Assembly: GCF_001637205.1 (NCBI RefSeq)
Contig: NZ_LVJH01000058.1
Span: 1-64,000 of the forward strand
DNA: 64,000 nt
Direction: 5' to 3'
Source: Paenibacillus glacialis
Lineage (GTDB): Bacteria; Bacillota; Bacilli; Paenibacillales; Paenibacillaceae
Of the stretch, positions 17,815 through 26,136 are shown piece by piece. Within the stretch, counting starts at the first letter, position 1, and each line of letters starts with the position of its first letter. A program made the position numbers and the translations under genes. The notes under the pieces are model-generated. The model had not been told where the DNA came from. It was given only the letters and a program-made list of their open reading frames with translations, and did not search any database.

Positions 17815-18117
17815 TCGAAACTTGTACTCCTTCCATGTTCAGCCCCCAACCGAAATTTTTTAACAAATTTCGGACTATATTAGAGGGCAAGGTGGCTAGC
17901 CTTACAACGTTGCCTTACCTTTATATGTTGACTGGTCGTCACCAGATTTCTTTCCTGCACCGTAATCATCGTTGCAAGTGTCAGTTACGTTGCGGACAAA
18001 GTCCTATTCTTTGCATAACCCCTTTACTATAGTTGTCTTGCTTTCCATCTTGAAAGGTGCGATAGTGTCTTCCTCTCCCTCACTATCGCCACAGGGTAAT
18101 CTACAGTTGCGAGTAAA
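17815..18117. other. Non-coding stretch upstream of the WHH remnant
   Basis: Contains a GGTGGCTAGCCTT segment (17889-17901) also found at 23070, and an inverted CCGAAATTTTTT/AAATTTCGG pair around 17851-17874. No credible gene. It resembles the sequence preceding repeat unit A at 23.1 kb, so the repeated domain may extend further with lower identity. Confidence 0.35.
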
Positions 18118-18340
18118 TTTGAATAAACCGCAAGAAAGCGAACATAACAAAAAACAGGTCAATCATGGTGGTATCTGACCATAATCGACCTGTTTTATCT
18201 AAACGCTTTAACGTTAATTAGGTTATACTTTTCAAGCATTACTGTGCGTACAAGCGAAATGACAATATCTTTATACGGGTATTACATGAGTTATATGTGT
18301 TATTGGTTGATTGATGGGTTCATTCGTCACTGGGTGGGGT
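18118..18340. repeat. Intergenic repeat unit A, copy 2
   Basis: Second copy of the unit at 15210, with the same internal order: GCAAGAAAGCGAA, hairpin A, AACGTTAATTAGGTTAT, TTTATACGGGTATTAC, CATTCGTCACTGGG. It lies between the WHH cassette and the immunity gene at 18508. Confidence 0.8.
18153..18194. terminator. Hairpin A, copy 2
   Basis: AACAGGTC...GACCTGTT arms with the inner CATGGT/ACCAT stem, identical in plan to 15246 and 23246. Confidence 0.7.
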
Positions 18341-18406
18341 CTTTGATGGAGAGCCGCCACTTGTATGTTTGTATTATTTAGCATATAGTGGCGGATAATT
18401 AAAGAA

Positions 18407-18436
18407 CCACAACACGGCGGTTAGGTCGCATTGTGG
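18407..18436. terminator. Hairpin B, copy 3
   Basis: CCACAA...TTGTGG arms with inner GGCGGTTAGGTC. On the minus strand it follows the immunity gene ending at 18508 by about 70 bases. Confidence 0.6.
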
Positions 18437-18507
18437 CGTTGTTTGTTGTATTGTACGATCTTGTATTAGTATTGTAAGTTGTTTAATAATCCGAACAAAT
18501 CCATAAA

Positions 18508-19005
18508 TTAATCAACATGTCCATTGTCAAGTGCATCCAAGGTTTCATCACTTATATCAAGTGGTTCCCTTTTAACTCGATTTGCAAGCGAAAGAAAATC
18601 AGTAGCACCAGCTACATTCAAATAACCTGCCCTTATAAAGAAATGGCCACCTCTTTCATATAGCTTTATTACTGGCTCAAACAAATCTTTATTATCAATA
18701 GCAATTTGATTTTTTTCATCAATGAGTGCGTTTAACTCTAAATAACTGGTAGCAATTTCTCTAACATAACTATTGTCAATCTCCTTTAGTATTTGTAATT
18801 CATCAACACTGACTTGTGACTTAGTTATCGAATTTGAAATGATAATAAAAGGATACCTACTAGGCCCAGGATAATATTGGAAAAATTTTGATGCTCTTCT
18901 TAAGTATTCTTTACTCAAATGAACATGTGATCTTGCTTGCTTGTTTCCAATACAACTCCAATCTATTGCAGAAATACGCTTAATTGCCTGATTAAAATTT
19001 TCCAT
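18508..19005 (-). CDS. Putative immunity protein of the HE-motif toxin
   Basis: A 165-residue soluble, mostly helical protein, starting MENFNQAIKRISAIDW. The family is not recognised. It begins 28 bases after the stop of the toxin tip at 19034 and ends before hairpin B, which is the standard position of the immunity partner here. A TTG three bases upstream is an alternative start; GGAG lies 8-11 bases away. Confidence 0.6.
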   Translation of the reverse strand: MENFNQAIKRISAIDWSCIGNKQARSHVHLSKEYLRRASKFFQYYPGPSRYPFIIISNSITKSQVSVDELQILKEIDNSYVREIATSYLELNALIDEKNQIAIDNKDLFEPVIKLYERGGHFFIRAGYLNVAGATDFLSLANRVKREPLDISDETLDALDNGHVD

Positions 19006-19033
19006 CAATTATTTCGCTCCATCTTCTCTATTT

Positions 19034-19603
19034 TTATTGCCCAAAAACTTTTTTCGAATAATAGTCATATGCTCCAGGGAGTTCAAATGAAGGTTGATCA
19101 GAAGCTACATCATGTGCACCAGGAGGATCTGAACCAAAATCATCACTATCTTTTTGATACGAACCAGGATTTTTATATGGGTAGCCTTGTTTCATTTTTT
19201 CACTTTCGGTTAATTCATGTTTAGCTAACTCTTGAAACCACTTTTTTTGTTTTGGATCCAGCTCACCTTTTTGTGCTTCTTTCCATATAAACCCAACTTC
19301 TAAATCAGGAGTAAAGTGGCCAACTCTATAACTTTGATTATCTAAAGGGATTTTATGTGTATCAAAAAACATGTGTTGTTTCATAGCCCTAATTTCTTCT
19401 ATTGTCATACCAGTATTTTTTGCAACCTGTTCAATATCAGTCATACCAACACTTCTAATATCATCATAATCCTTTGATGTAGCTTTATATTCTTTTTCTT
19501 GAAATTCATCCATAAATGTGGGTTTATAATCATCTACACGCTTGTATTCATTCCAATCAACCTTTTTAAGGGCAGGTATTGATTCAGGAACATTACCCGT
19601 CCC
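19034..19603 (-). CDS. Displaced toxin tip with HE-x-x-E motif, 5' truncated
   Basis: Open from 19603, where the frame starts GTGNVPESIPALKKVDWNEY, the same EGTGNV seam that ends the pre-toxin part of the VgrG gene; a stop codon precedes it at the IS110 junction. The first ATG is at 19513. The domain contains QHMFFDTHKIPL, FTPDLEVGFIWKEAQKGELD and KHELTESEKM, with a later PPGAHDVA. The conserved His/Glu residues suggest a metal-dependent enzyme, but the activity cannot be named. The insertion sequence upstream has removed the rest of the pre-toxin region, so the tip is silent as it stands. Confidence 0.6.
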   Translation of the reverse strand, partial: GTGNVPESIPALKKVDWNEYKRVDDYKPTFMDEFQEKEYKATSKDYDDIRSVGMTDIEQVAKNTGMTIEEIRAMKQHMFFDTHKIPLDNQSYRVGHFTPDLEVGFIWKEAQKGELDPKQKKWFQELAKHELTESEKMKQGYPYKNPGSYQKDSDDFGSDPPGAHDVASDQPSFELPGAYDYYSKKVFGQ

Positions 19604-19670
19604 CTAAGTAGTAATCTTAAACTCTACTAAAGGGAAGGTGGCAACTGTTTTACCAATTACCACCATTATA

Positions 19671-20915
19671 TCATCCGGCTTTGAGTTCTGTTAGAGGACT
19701 CGCCGCCCTATATTCGGTTTTGTTCTTCATCATGCTGTAGATGATGTTCACAAGCCTTCTCATGACGCATATAAGGGCTTGCTTCTTCGTCTTGCCTTCT
19801 GCTAGCTTCCGTTGGTAGAACTCGTAGAATAGGGGATTACGCTGTCTCTTGTTCTTCCCTTTAGCTACTTGGATTTGCTGTACGGCTAGGTTATGGAAGA
19901 TACTATTCAGTACCCGATTTCCTTGTCCGCTTGCTTGGTCTTTACCCTTGCCGCCCGAACTAAAGTGTATCGGTGCGATTCCGGAGAAACGAGCTAACTT
20001 ATCCGCATTGGAGAAGCGGTGAATGTCTCCAATCTCAGCGACTAGCTCTGACGCTGTAACAATGTTAATACCGTCCATCGACTCTAACTTGTAATCGGTT
20101 TGTGCTAATACCAGACGAATCTGTTCCTCTGTCTGCTTGATTAGTTCTCTGCTTCTCCGCATGTCATGAACCATGTTAACGACTAGGAAGTCTCTGTATT
20201 CTTGGAAGTTCCGCTTCGTCTCCCCATCCTGCCTGACCAATTCAAGTATTTCTTCTGCCTTACGGGTAGAACAAGTGTTATTACTGGATTTACGTAGATA
20301 TTCCGCTAGTTCTGCAACCCCCACCGTTAACGCTAGGTGCGGTGCAGGATACTTCTCCCAAAAGGCAAGAGCGGCTTTACCGTCTATGTCACAGAAGAAC
20401 TTCTTATAGGACGGGTAGTGGTAGCTCAATTGTTGGTGCATCTGATTCTTTAAGCCACTAGCATGTTTGACGATGGAATTACGTCTTGCTACCAGTTGCC
20501 CAATTGTCCAGTAAACGTCCTGCGGATTCGCATCAGGCAGTTCATCTAGTCTGGCAAGTAATACTTTGGCGATGCAGTAAGCATCCCAACTATCACTCTT
20601 CTGTGTAGTTGCATTGCTCATACGTTCGTTGTACGAAAGGGCAGAGTTGACTTCTTTTACGACTTGCTTGTTTTCAACAAGATGAACGGCTAAGGCTCTA
20701 CCATTTCCGCCCGTATCCTCTAACCCATACACAGGGGTCAAGCCTTTTGTACATTGTTTCTTGACGAACTTCATCAACTCATCGAACGCTGTGGGCTTAT
20801 TATCAATTTGAATTTCGCCTAGTTTTTCGTTCCAACAGTTAACAATAACCGCTGTATGGTGGGCTTTATGTAAATCCAAACCGACATAAATATGATTCTG
20901 CTTGTAGTGTGTCAA
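19671..20915 (-). CDS. IS110-family transposase
   Basis: A 414-residue recombinase. The N-terminal DEDD (RuvC-like) domain begins YVGLDLHKAHHTAVIV, with later acidic residues in YGLEDTGGNGRAL and KSDSWDAYCIAK. The C-terminal transposase_20 domain reads LESMDGINIVTASELVAEIG, then FSGIAPIHFSSGGKGK and the conserved serine. IS110 enzymes work with a structured bridge RNA encoded beside the gene to choose donor and target. The length is normal and no frame break was seen, so it may be active. Confidence 0.9.
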   Translation of the reverse strand: MTHYKQNHIYVGLDLHKAHHTAVIVNCWNEKLGEIQIDNKPTAFDELMKFVKKQCTKGLTPVYGLEDTGGNGRALAVHLVENKQVVKEVNSALSYNERMSNATTQKSDSWDAYCIAKVLLARLDELPDANPQDVYWTIGQLVARRNSIVKHASGLKNQMHQQLSYHYPSYKKFFCDIDGKAALAFWEKYPAPHLALTVGVAELAEYLRKSSNNTCSTRKAEEILELVRQDGETKRNFQEYRDFLVVNMVHDMRRSRELIKQTEEQIRLVLAQTDYKLESMDGINIVTASELVAEIGDIHRFSNADKLARFSGIAPIHFSSGGKGKDQASGQGNRVLNSIFHNLAVQQIQVAKGKNKRQRNPLFYEFYQRKLAEGKTKKQALICVMRRLVNIIYSMMKNKTEYRAASPLTELKAG

Positions 20916-20955
20916 AAGGATTCACCTCTGTATAAGGATTCTATCGTGACTTGGG

Positions 20956-21030
20956 TAAAGAATAGGGGCAACCTCAGTTCGAGCGTTAACCTTTCGGTTC
21001 GCAATGGGACGCAAGCCTCTCTATTCCATT
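20956..21030 (-). ncRNA. Candidate bridge-RNA region of the IS110 element
   Basis: The 5' region of the transposase gene can fold. GAATAG (20960-20965) pairs with CTATTC (21021-21026), extended by GGGC/GCCT. Inside is a hairpin with AACC/GGTT arms and a four-base loop (20988-20999; GAAA on the minus strand), flanked by GCG/CGC. IS110-group elements carry their guide RNA on the 5' side of the transposase gene, so position and structure agree. Boundaries are approximate and the guide loops were not matched to targets. Confidence 0.4.
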
Positions 21031-21038
21031 CCTAGATG

Positions 21039-21815
21039 TCACAATATAGCTTCATGTAAACCAATAGCTTCTATATCTCCATAGCGGTATGTGCCGCTAT
21101 AAAAATCTCGTTTGTCTAAGATTCGTTTCACTTGTACTTTCGTAAATAAACTGCCTTGTTGAGTTGTAAAGCCTGTTTCATTCAATGATTCTGCTATTCG
21201 AGTCAACGCCCATGTTGGATGCTGCTCTTTTAATTCAAACACTCTACGGACAATTTGTGCTTGCTTCTCATCTACTTGGATGCACTTCTGACCTTTCTTT
21301 GCCTTGTAGCCGAAGGTTGCCCTTCCACCTGCATAGCCGCCCTGTTGGGCTTTCTGGTTACGACCTCTGCCTAGTTTCAACGCAATCTCCAATCGTTGGT
21401 ACTGGTCAAGTAATTCCATCAGACCATTAATCAGAAAGTCATTAGGGTCTTTCTTGTGAATGCTGTAAGTCGGTTGTTCGATACTCTGAACGTCTACCCC
21501 ATGCTTCTTAAACTCTCTATGTACCAACACTTTCACAATATCAGACCGCCATAAACGGCTTGTATTGAGGACAATAACTGCATCAATGGATTGAGTAGAT
21601 AGTGCTGATAACATGCTCTGAAATCCAATTCTATCCACTTCAAGAGCATCTTCATTAACCTTCGCCCCACTGATACCTTCATCGCTGTATATGGTAATTA
21701 GATTCCATCCTCGCTCTATACAATAGGAGCGGATTTCATCTTGTTGGTACGCTAAACTGTAGCCATCCTTGGCTTGTCCTTGTGTCGAAACTCTGATGTA
21801 ACCGATGACATTCAT
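21039..21815 (-). CDS. Serine recombinase (resolvase/invertase family)
   Basis: A 258-residue site-specific recombinase. The catalytic domain opens VIGYIRVSTQGQAKDGYS with the nucleophilic serine in RVST, then IVLNTSRLWRSD. It is followed by a long helix, GGRATFGYKAKKGQ and a helix-turn-helix region. The length is intermediate between small resolvases and large integrases. It may have mobilised the segment with the Rep-like gene at 22148, or be an accessory resolvase. GGGGGAGG upstream is a good ribosome binding site. Confidence 0.85.
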   Translation of the reverse strand: MNVIGYIRVSTQGQAKDGYSLAYQQDEIRSYCIERGWNLITIYSDEGISGAKVNEDALEVDRIGFQSMLSALSTQSIDAVIVLNTSRLWRSDIVKVLVHREFKKHGVDVQSIEQPTYSIHKKDPNDFLINGLMELLDQYQRLEIALKLGRGRNQKAQQGGYAGGRATFGYKAKKGQKCIQVDEKQAQIVRRVFELKEQHPTWALTRIAESLNETGFTTQQGSLFTKVQVKRILDKRDFYSGTYRYGDIEAIGLHEAIL

Positions 21816-21978
21816 GCTGTTTCCTCCCCCTCCGTTACAGAAATCTGAATTACTGTAACGCCTAGTAGATACATTTTTATTATATATCTACTAAGCGTTA
21901 CAATCAATCACTTTCCATAACGTATATTCAGGAAGTATAATAGGAGAAAGAATGCTTGTACGGAAGTAGGTGGCATGA

Positions 21979-22185
21979 TTGCCTGTCGTTGTTAGATTAA
22001 AAGAAATTTTAGCTGAGAAAAATATGTCTCAACGTGAGCTAGCGAGGCTAGCAGGTTTACGTCCTAATACCATCAGTCACTTGTGTTCCAATAATGTAGA
22101 TAGAGTTCATCTTAGTACCTTCGAGATTATCTGTAAAACCTTAAAGATCAGCCTGAACGAACTTCTTGTATTGGAAGATGACTAA
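21979..22185 (+). CDS. Small XRE-family regulator
   Basis: A 68-residue single-domain Cro/CI protein: LKEILAEKNMSQRELARLAG, then PNTISHLCSNNVDRVHLSTF. The start is TTG at 21979 with GGTGG upstream. It is divergent from the recombinase and overlaps the end of the Rep-like gene on the other strand, a layout typical of phage- or plasmid-derived control regions. It probably represses the recombinase promoter in the 160-bp space between them. Confidence 0.75.
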   Translation: MPVVVRLKEILAEKNMSQRELARLAGLRPNTISHLCSNNVDRVHLSTFEIICKTLKISLNELLVLEDD

Positions 22186-23005
22186 CCTTACCGCAAACTA
22201 TAGCACATGGAACTGTTATTAATTCCGTCCAATGCTGAGCGGCAAGAGCATCAAAATCAACTGCTTGCTGTGAGGACATAATCTCTTTTATCGATGCTCG
22301 ATGATGCTTACTCAATTCGTCGGGTGTCATTAAGCCATGTTGTAGAGCCAGTATCATGGCTCTTTTCTCCGCCCGGACTGCTTGGAGGTCCGTATTGACG
22401 GTACATGTGTAGAAGTTATTGAACTTGGGTGGAAACTGAATGATGCTCTCCAAAGGTATTTTCTCGTCAGGTCTGTAAACAAGTTCCACTCTTGTACGTT
22501 CCCCCGATTCTTCAATCCCCTTCCAATTCCGCTCTACCTTTTTGTCATAATTACGGCAAAAGGCATTTGCTTTACTTTCGTCTTTCCGCCCAAAATATCG
22601 AGTGCCCTCATAAATGTTCATGTTCCGCCCTGTATTTGACGCTATGAATACATTGCTCATCGGATACGGAAAATCATAGGCTAACTCACATCGGTTGAAA
22701 TAAACCTCCTGAGAATGATTGTACAGAGCATCAAGCAGTCGTTGAAACTTAATTAAGTGGTCTGGGTGGGTTTCAATTTGTAGTGTGTACTTTCTTGATT
22801 TCTTCTGCCACCATGGTTGATACCGCAGATAAAGATAAGCATCCTTAATCCTTAAATTCCAATGGTATACATAACCTTTATGCCGAATAGCAGGTTTAAT
22901 ATCAAACCATTCTCGGAATGAAAGTGCCAGTTGGTTGTAAAAGTTTACAGTTACTCCATGATATTCAACGGCGACTTTATCGACGGAAAGTTGTACGTTG
23001 TTCAT
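22148..23005 (-). CDS. Putative replication initiation protein of an integrated element
   Basis: A 285-residue basic protein starting MNNVQLSVDKVAVEYHGV behind GGAGGGGGACGC (an ORF extension to 23086 lacks such a site). It has the composition of plasmid/phage Rep proteins: WNLRIKDAYLYLRYQPWWQK, HPDHLIKFQRLLDALY, YFNRCELAYDFPYP and FCRNYDKKVERNWK. The single Tyr motif NYDKK and the acidic strand before it recall Rep enzymes that nick one strand, but no complete HUH motif was found. It forms a likely mobile cassette with the recombinase and XRE gene. Alternative: an uncharacterised element protein. Confidence 0.5.
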   Translation of the reverse strand: MNNVQLSVDKVAVEYHGVTVNFYNQLALSFREWFDIKPAIRHKGYVYHWNLRIKDAYLYLRYQPWWQKKSRKYTLQIETHPDHLIKFQRLLDALYNHSQEVYFNRCELAYDFPYPMSNVFIASNTGRNMNIYEGTRYFGRKDESKANAFCRNYDKKVERNWKGIEESGERTRVELVYRPDEKIPLESIIQFPPKFNNFYTCTVNTDLQAVRAEKRAMILALQHGLMTPDELSKHHRASIKEIMSSQQAVDFDALAAQHWTELITVPCAIVCGKVSHLPIQEVRSG

Positions 23006-23209
23006 GCGTCCCCCTCCGGCAAAACTTTTGACAGATTTGCCGCTTTTATTATAGGAATGAGGGAGTCGGTGGCTAGCCTTTAACACATGACCTTCCCGTT
23101 ATTAGATTTCCGTCCTTACAATAACAGTAGTCGTCTTACCCCATTCATAAGTTGCGACCAAGTCCTTTCACCATATCTATCGTTGTGGTAATGTACATTG
23201 TTGCGATTC
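23006..23209. other. Non-coding stretch next to the Rep-like gene
   Basis: Includes the Rep-like gene's ribosome binding site and the GGTGGCTAGCCTTT segment shared with 17889. There is no gene. The shared segment may mark the edge of the repeated intergenic domain. Confidence 0.3.
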
Positions 23210-23444
23210 ATTTTGAAAAAACGCAAGAAAGCGAAGATAACAAAAAACAGGTCAATCATGGTGGTATCTGACCATAATCGACCTGTTCAATGTAACGGAA
23301 TAGCGTTATTTAGGTTATAAAATTCGAGCGTTGAAGTGCGTACAAACGATTTACAGAAATTTTTATACGGGTATTACAAGGGTTATATGTGTTATTGGTT
23401 GAATGTTGGGTTCATTCGGCACTGGGTAGCCCCCACACACATGA
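23210..23444. repeat. Intergenic repeat unit A, copy 3
   Basis: Third copy: GCAAGAAAGCGAAGATAAC, hairpin A (23246-23287), GTTATTTAGGTTATAAAATT, TTTATACGGGTATTAC, then TTCATTCGGCACTGGGTAGC and CCCCAC. It is closest to copy 1 at the closing end. It lies downstream of the SUKH gene of the LHH cassette. Confidence 0.8.
23246..23287. terminator. Hairpin A, copy 3
   Basis: AACAGGTC...GACCTGTT arms with inner CATGGT/ACCAT pairing, ending the LHH/SUKH cassette. Confidence 0.7.
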
Positions 23445-23474
23445 TACACTAGGGGACTGGCAAGTCCATCATAT

Positions 23475-23900
23475 TTACATGTTATCAATACCTTCTTGAA
23501 ACATATCTATTGTATAATCATCAAAGGTATCATAGCGGACGGAAAGTTCTCCTCCCCCCCTAATCCAACTAAATACTCTTTCGTCATTAACATCAGCGGA
23601 GTACATACATCGAACAAATTCTCCTGAATCTTCAATCACAATTAGCCCCATATCTAACCCTATGTTTCTCCATCTTTCAGTCGCCTTTACTACAGACGCC
23701 CCAAGATTTCCCTGAACGCCTACGATTTCAACACCACATATTCCTCCTGAGCCATATTCTTTTAGAAATTCTCGGTAACTCTGAGGAAACTTTAAACCAA
23801 GCATTTCTTCAGCATTAAGAATATCTTCCTCTGATGCTCCTCCGAAAAAATCCCTTTCTTCACCATGTTCTTCGATCATTTTTATAATTTTCTCATTCAT
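23475..23900 (-). CDS. SUKH-1 (SMI1/KNR4) immunity protein
   Basis: A 141-residue protein with a clean SUKH fold signature: GASEEDILNAEEMLGLKFPQ, YREFLKEYGSGGICGVEIVG, and VIEDSGEFV before the C-terminal FDDYTIDMFQEG. It is encoded 14 bases after the LHH nuclease, so it is expected to bind and block that toxin in the producing cell. Confidence 0.85.
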   Translation of the reverse strand: MNEKIIKMIEEHGEERDFFGGASEEDILNAEEMLGLKFPQSYREFLKEYGSGGICGVEIVGVQGNLGASVVKATERWRNIGLDMGLIVIEDSGEFVRCMYSADVNDERVFSWIRGGGELSVRYDTFDDYTIDMFQEGIDNM

Positions 23901-23914
23901 GGTATCCCTCTTTT

Positions 23915-24871
23915 CTATTCTTCATTTGCACGCATTTTCCAGTAATTGCTTCTAAAATTATTATACTGTTTTTCAAGCAACGGATCATTCCTGAAGCTAT
24001 TTCCATCCTCTACCAAGCCATGTAGTTGACTGCTGTACTTATCGTGGGTAGATTCAGCAATTTCAACCATACCTCCTGGCTCTTTTTGAATCAAGTGGTG
24101 CAGTTCAACTTTACTCTCCACTCCGTCTTTTGCAACATAGGGGGATTTCCCTTTCGACATTAGTTCCTTATTAGTTAGTCCGCCTGCGGCCGGATCTTTC
24201 GGCACATAGTTTTTATCAATCTCGATTTGGTACACTCTTCTTGATACATCTACATCTTTTCCTGCCACTTTAACAGATCCTTTTACTTCTACAGCAGTAT
24301 ATTTATCTGGTAACCAATCCAGTTGGGTTCTTTCAGAAGATAGCTTTGTGGGTTTTAGTCTACCTTCACCCGTCCCCTCAGCCCCACTCTTCTTCCCACC
24401 CGATCCATCCCCGTCCATCGAGAAAAATCTGGACTTCTCATTCTTGACTATATCAAGTGAGTTAATACCGGCTGTAGTTTCACGGATTAAGACATGGTAT
24501 GGGGCATCCCTTATCATAGATTTCTTCATCTTGTTGGCTGTGTCTCCAAGACTCTCCATCACTCTCTCAAAAAGAGTTCCTCTGGTTTTGAAGCGTCCAT
24601 CGTACACGACCTTACCTTTGCCAAAAAGCTTTCCATTAGGGTCAAGCGTATCCCAAATCGCTTTTTTCGGGTCTGTTATTACATCCTTAAGTCCCTTCTT
24701 CAGTCTTCCAACTTTACTTGCCAGAGAGGCTCCCTCTGAGGCAATTGTTAGTGCGACCTCCGCAACCACTAATGTCGTTTGGCCTTGAGCGTATCCCAAA
24801 TCGTAATATTCCTCTTTCGTGCTCGTATAAGATTTAGGGATAATCCGATAAAAAAAAGACAAGTAAATCAT
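23915..24871 (-). CDS. Displaced pre-toxin plus LHH nuclease tip, N-terminally truncated
   Basis: The 318-residue frame joins 13 unrelated residues (MIYLSFFYRIIPK) to the pre-toxin segment beginning SYTSTKEEYYDLGYAQ, which is almost identical to the VgrG gene at 27.2-27.66 kb. After the seam SMDGDGSGGKK comes a unique domain ending VELHHLIQKEPGGMVEIAES, then HDKYSSQLHGLVEDGNSFRN, the LHH branch of HNH/Endo VII nuclease toxins. The spike part is absent, so the product could not be delivered by itself. This is a former or stored tip of the VgrG gene. The ATG at 24871 lies in hairpin-like spacer and may not be used. Confidence 0.8.
   Translation of the reverse strand: MIYLSFFYRIIPKSYTSTKEEYYDLGYAQGQTTLVVAEVALTIASEGASLASKVGRLKKGLKDVITDPKKAIWDTLDPNGKLFGKGKVVYDGRFKTRGTLFERVMESLGDTANKMKKSMIRDAPYHVLIRETTAGINSLDIVKNEKSRFFSMDGDGSGGKKSGAEGTGEGRLKPTKLSSERTQLDWLPDKYTAVEVKGSVKVAGKDVDVSRRVYQIEIDKNYVPKDPAAGGLTNKELMSKGKSPYVAKDGVESKVELHHLIQKEPGGMVEIAESTHDKYSSQLHGLVEDGNSFRNDPLLEKQYNNFRSNYWKMRANEE
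24368..24829. repeat. 462-bp pre-toxin direct repeat, copy 1
   Basis: Matches 27203-27664 at the same length with only a few substitutions, same orientation. It encodes the pre-toxin domain and the seam. Beyond both ends the sequences diverge completely, giving a block for homologous exchange of toxin tips. Confidence 0.95.
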
Positions 24872-24983
24872 GGTTATATTTGACCATAATAGACCTGCTT
24901 GATGTAACCTGTGTTATCTTGCTATATAATTTAATCGTTAATGCGCTTACTGACTTCAAGAATAAATATCCGTATAACCATAG

Positions 24984-25547
24984 CTAACATAGTTCTAACA
25001 CATCCGTAAATAAAGCATCTCCTAAAGTTAATCTTCTGTTGAACGGTTCAATATTTGGCAAAACGTCCCACTCACAAACGGTATCGTAGTAATCATAAAG
25101 ATGACTGATCTCAGTGTACCCTTTTGAAGTCATAATCCTGTTAATTTGATTAGTAGCTTGTATCATTTCTAAAGATTCGGCAGTCCCATCAATTTCAAAA
25201 ATACCCTCTATCAAGTTATGTCTTATAGAATAGCTATAATCCAAAATATAAATCGGAAACAATTTAGAAATTTTCACATTTATTTGTTGACCAAGTAAGA
25301 AGCCTTCTTTACCTGATATATCGTGCAGATGTATTAAAATATCTGTCGAATGACTAATCCTATTTCTGCTTTCAATTTGCTTTAGATTACCAATCTCATT
25401 AAATTCATTTGGTACTTCTAATATTTCAGCACATTTCATTCTATACCATTCGTCTAATTCTCTTTTAATAAATAAACGTTCAATCAATTCTCCAACCTCA
25501 GGAAATTCTTCAACAAAAAGCTTTCCGTGTTCCATCATATCAACCAT
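24984..25547 (-). CDS. Orphan immunity-like protein, copy 2
   Basis: A 187-residue near-duplicate of the protein at 13144. Both copies keep the full frame and the same 5' spacer, so both are likely expressed or recently were. The family is not recognised. It lies downstream of the small gene at 25867 and upstream of the LHH cassette. It could be immunity to a tip that has been lost. Confidence 0.6.
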   Translation of the reverse strand: MVDMMEHGKLFVEEFPEVGELIERLFIKRELDEWYRMKCAEILEVPNEFNEIGNLKQIESRNRISHSTDILIHLHDISGKEGFLLGQQINVKISKLFPIYILDYSYSIRHNLIEGIFEIDGTAESLEMIQATNQINRIMTSKGYTEISHLYDYYDTVCEWDVLPNIEPFNRRLTLGDALFTDVLELC

Positions 25548-25866
25548 CCCTTACTGAATCTTACCTCGTTAATAAGAGAATTAGAAAAATCCGTATAACC
25601 CAGATCTGTTTTATATAAATCACAGTTATCTAAAATAGCATTTTTTTAAGTTGATGAGCATAAAACCGATGAATGAAAATCAATATTTACCAATTTTAAG
25701 ATTATCAAATGTACACTCTAATAAATATGCTTGTTTATATAGCTCAATCTTACTTATAATTGTATCTACCATCTGCCCCTTATTGATAATAACATATTAT
25801 TCCATTTAGATCCCCTTCTTCATCAATGGCTTTTTTCTTGTGCCAATGATAACGTCATGTCCATTA

Positions 25867-26136
25867 TTAAACTCTTTGTGTACCTTCTCCATACCTGTGG
25901 TCACGGCTACCTACGTAGACAAATTGATCTTCTTTCACCCAACGCAGTTCCAGTTTGTATTGCTCAACGATCACACCTTCATTGTCGACAAACTGGCGGA
26001 TAATCTCCTCCTTCTCGTTCTCATACTCATGTGTGTGAAGCAATTTCTCCATGATTGATCCTCTCCAACGATTATCTATTGATATGGAAGGGAATTTGTG
26101 TCGTCTGAGATAAACAAATAACACGATAGCTAACAA
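25867..26136 (-). CDS. Small hypothetical protein, probably truncated
   Basis: An 89-residue frame. The most credible start is the ATG at about 26052 (MEKLLHTHEYENEKEEIIRQ), preceded by GAGAGGATC, giving about 61 residues that end YGEGTQRV. Further homologous-looking coding sequence on the minus strand after the stop suggests a frameshift. It lies within the immunity array and may be a damaged immunity or chaperone gene. No family recognised. Confidence 0.35.
   Translation of the reverse strand: MLAIVLFVYLRRHKFPSISIDNRWRGSIMEKLLHTHEYENEKEEIIRQFVDNEGVIVEQYKLELRWVKEDQFVYVGSRDHRYGEGTQRV

Larger units (their letters stand above)
19606..21037 (-). mobile_element. IS110-family insertion sequence
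   Basis: About 1.43 kb with one transposase gene, short flanks and no terminal inverted repeats, as expected for IS110. The right junction is sharp: the toxin seam sequence CCCGTCCCCT runs into AAGTAGTAATC, so the insertion point follows a CT dinucleotide, the usual IS110 core. The other edge is less certain and lies near 21030, also next to a CCT. The region between transposase and recombinase is a candidate bridge-RNA locus. Confidence 0.7.

Noticed and set aside
15210..23444. CRISPR array from repeated intergenic units
   Set aside because: The units are about 230 bp, only three, kilobases apart, with genes rather than short spacers between them.
24348..24788. Plus-strand open frame of 146 codons in the pre-toxin repeat, also at 27141-27623
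   Set aside because: It is antisense to the pre-toxin coding sequence; the repeat copies it automatically. No ribosome binding site and proline/serine-rich shadow composition.
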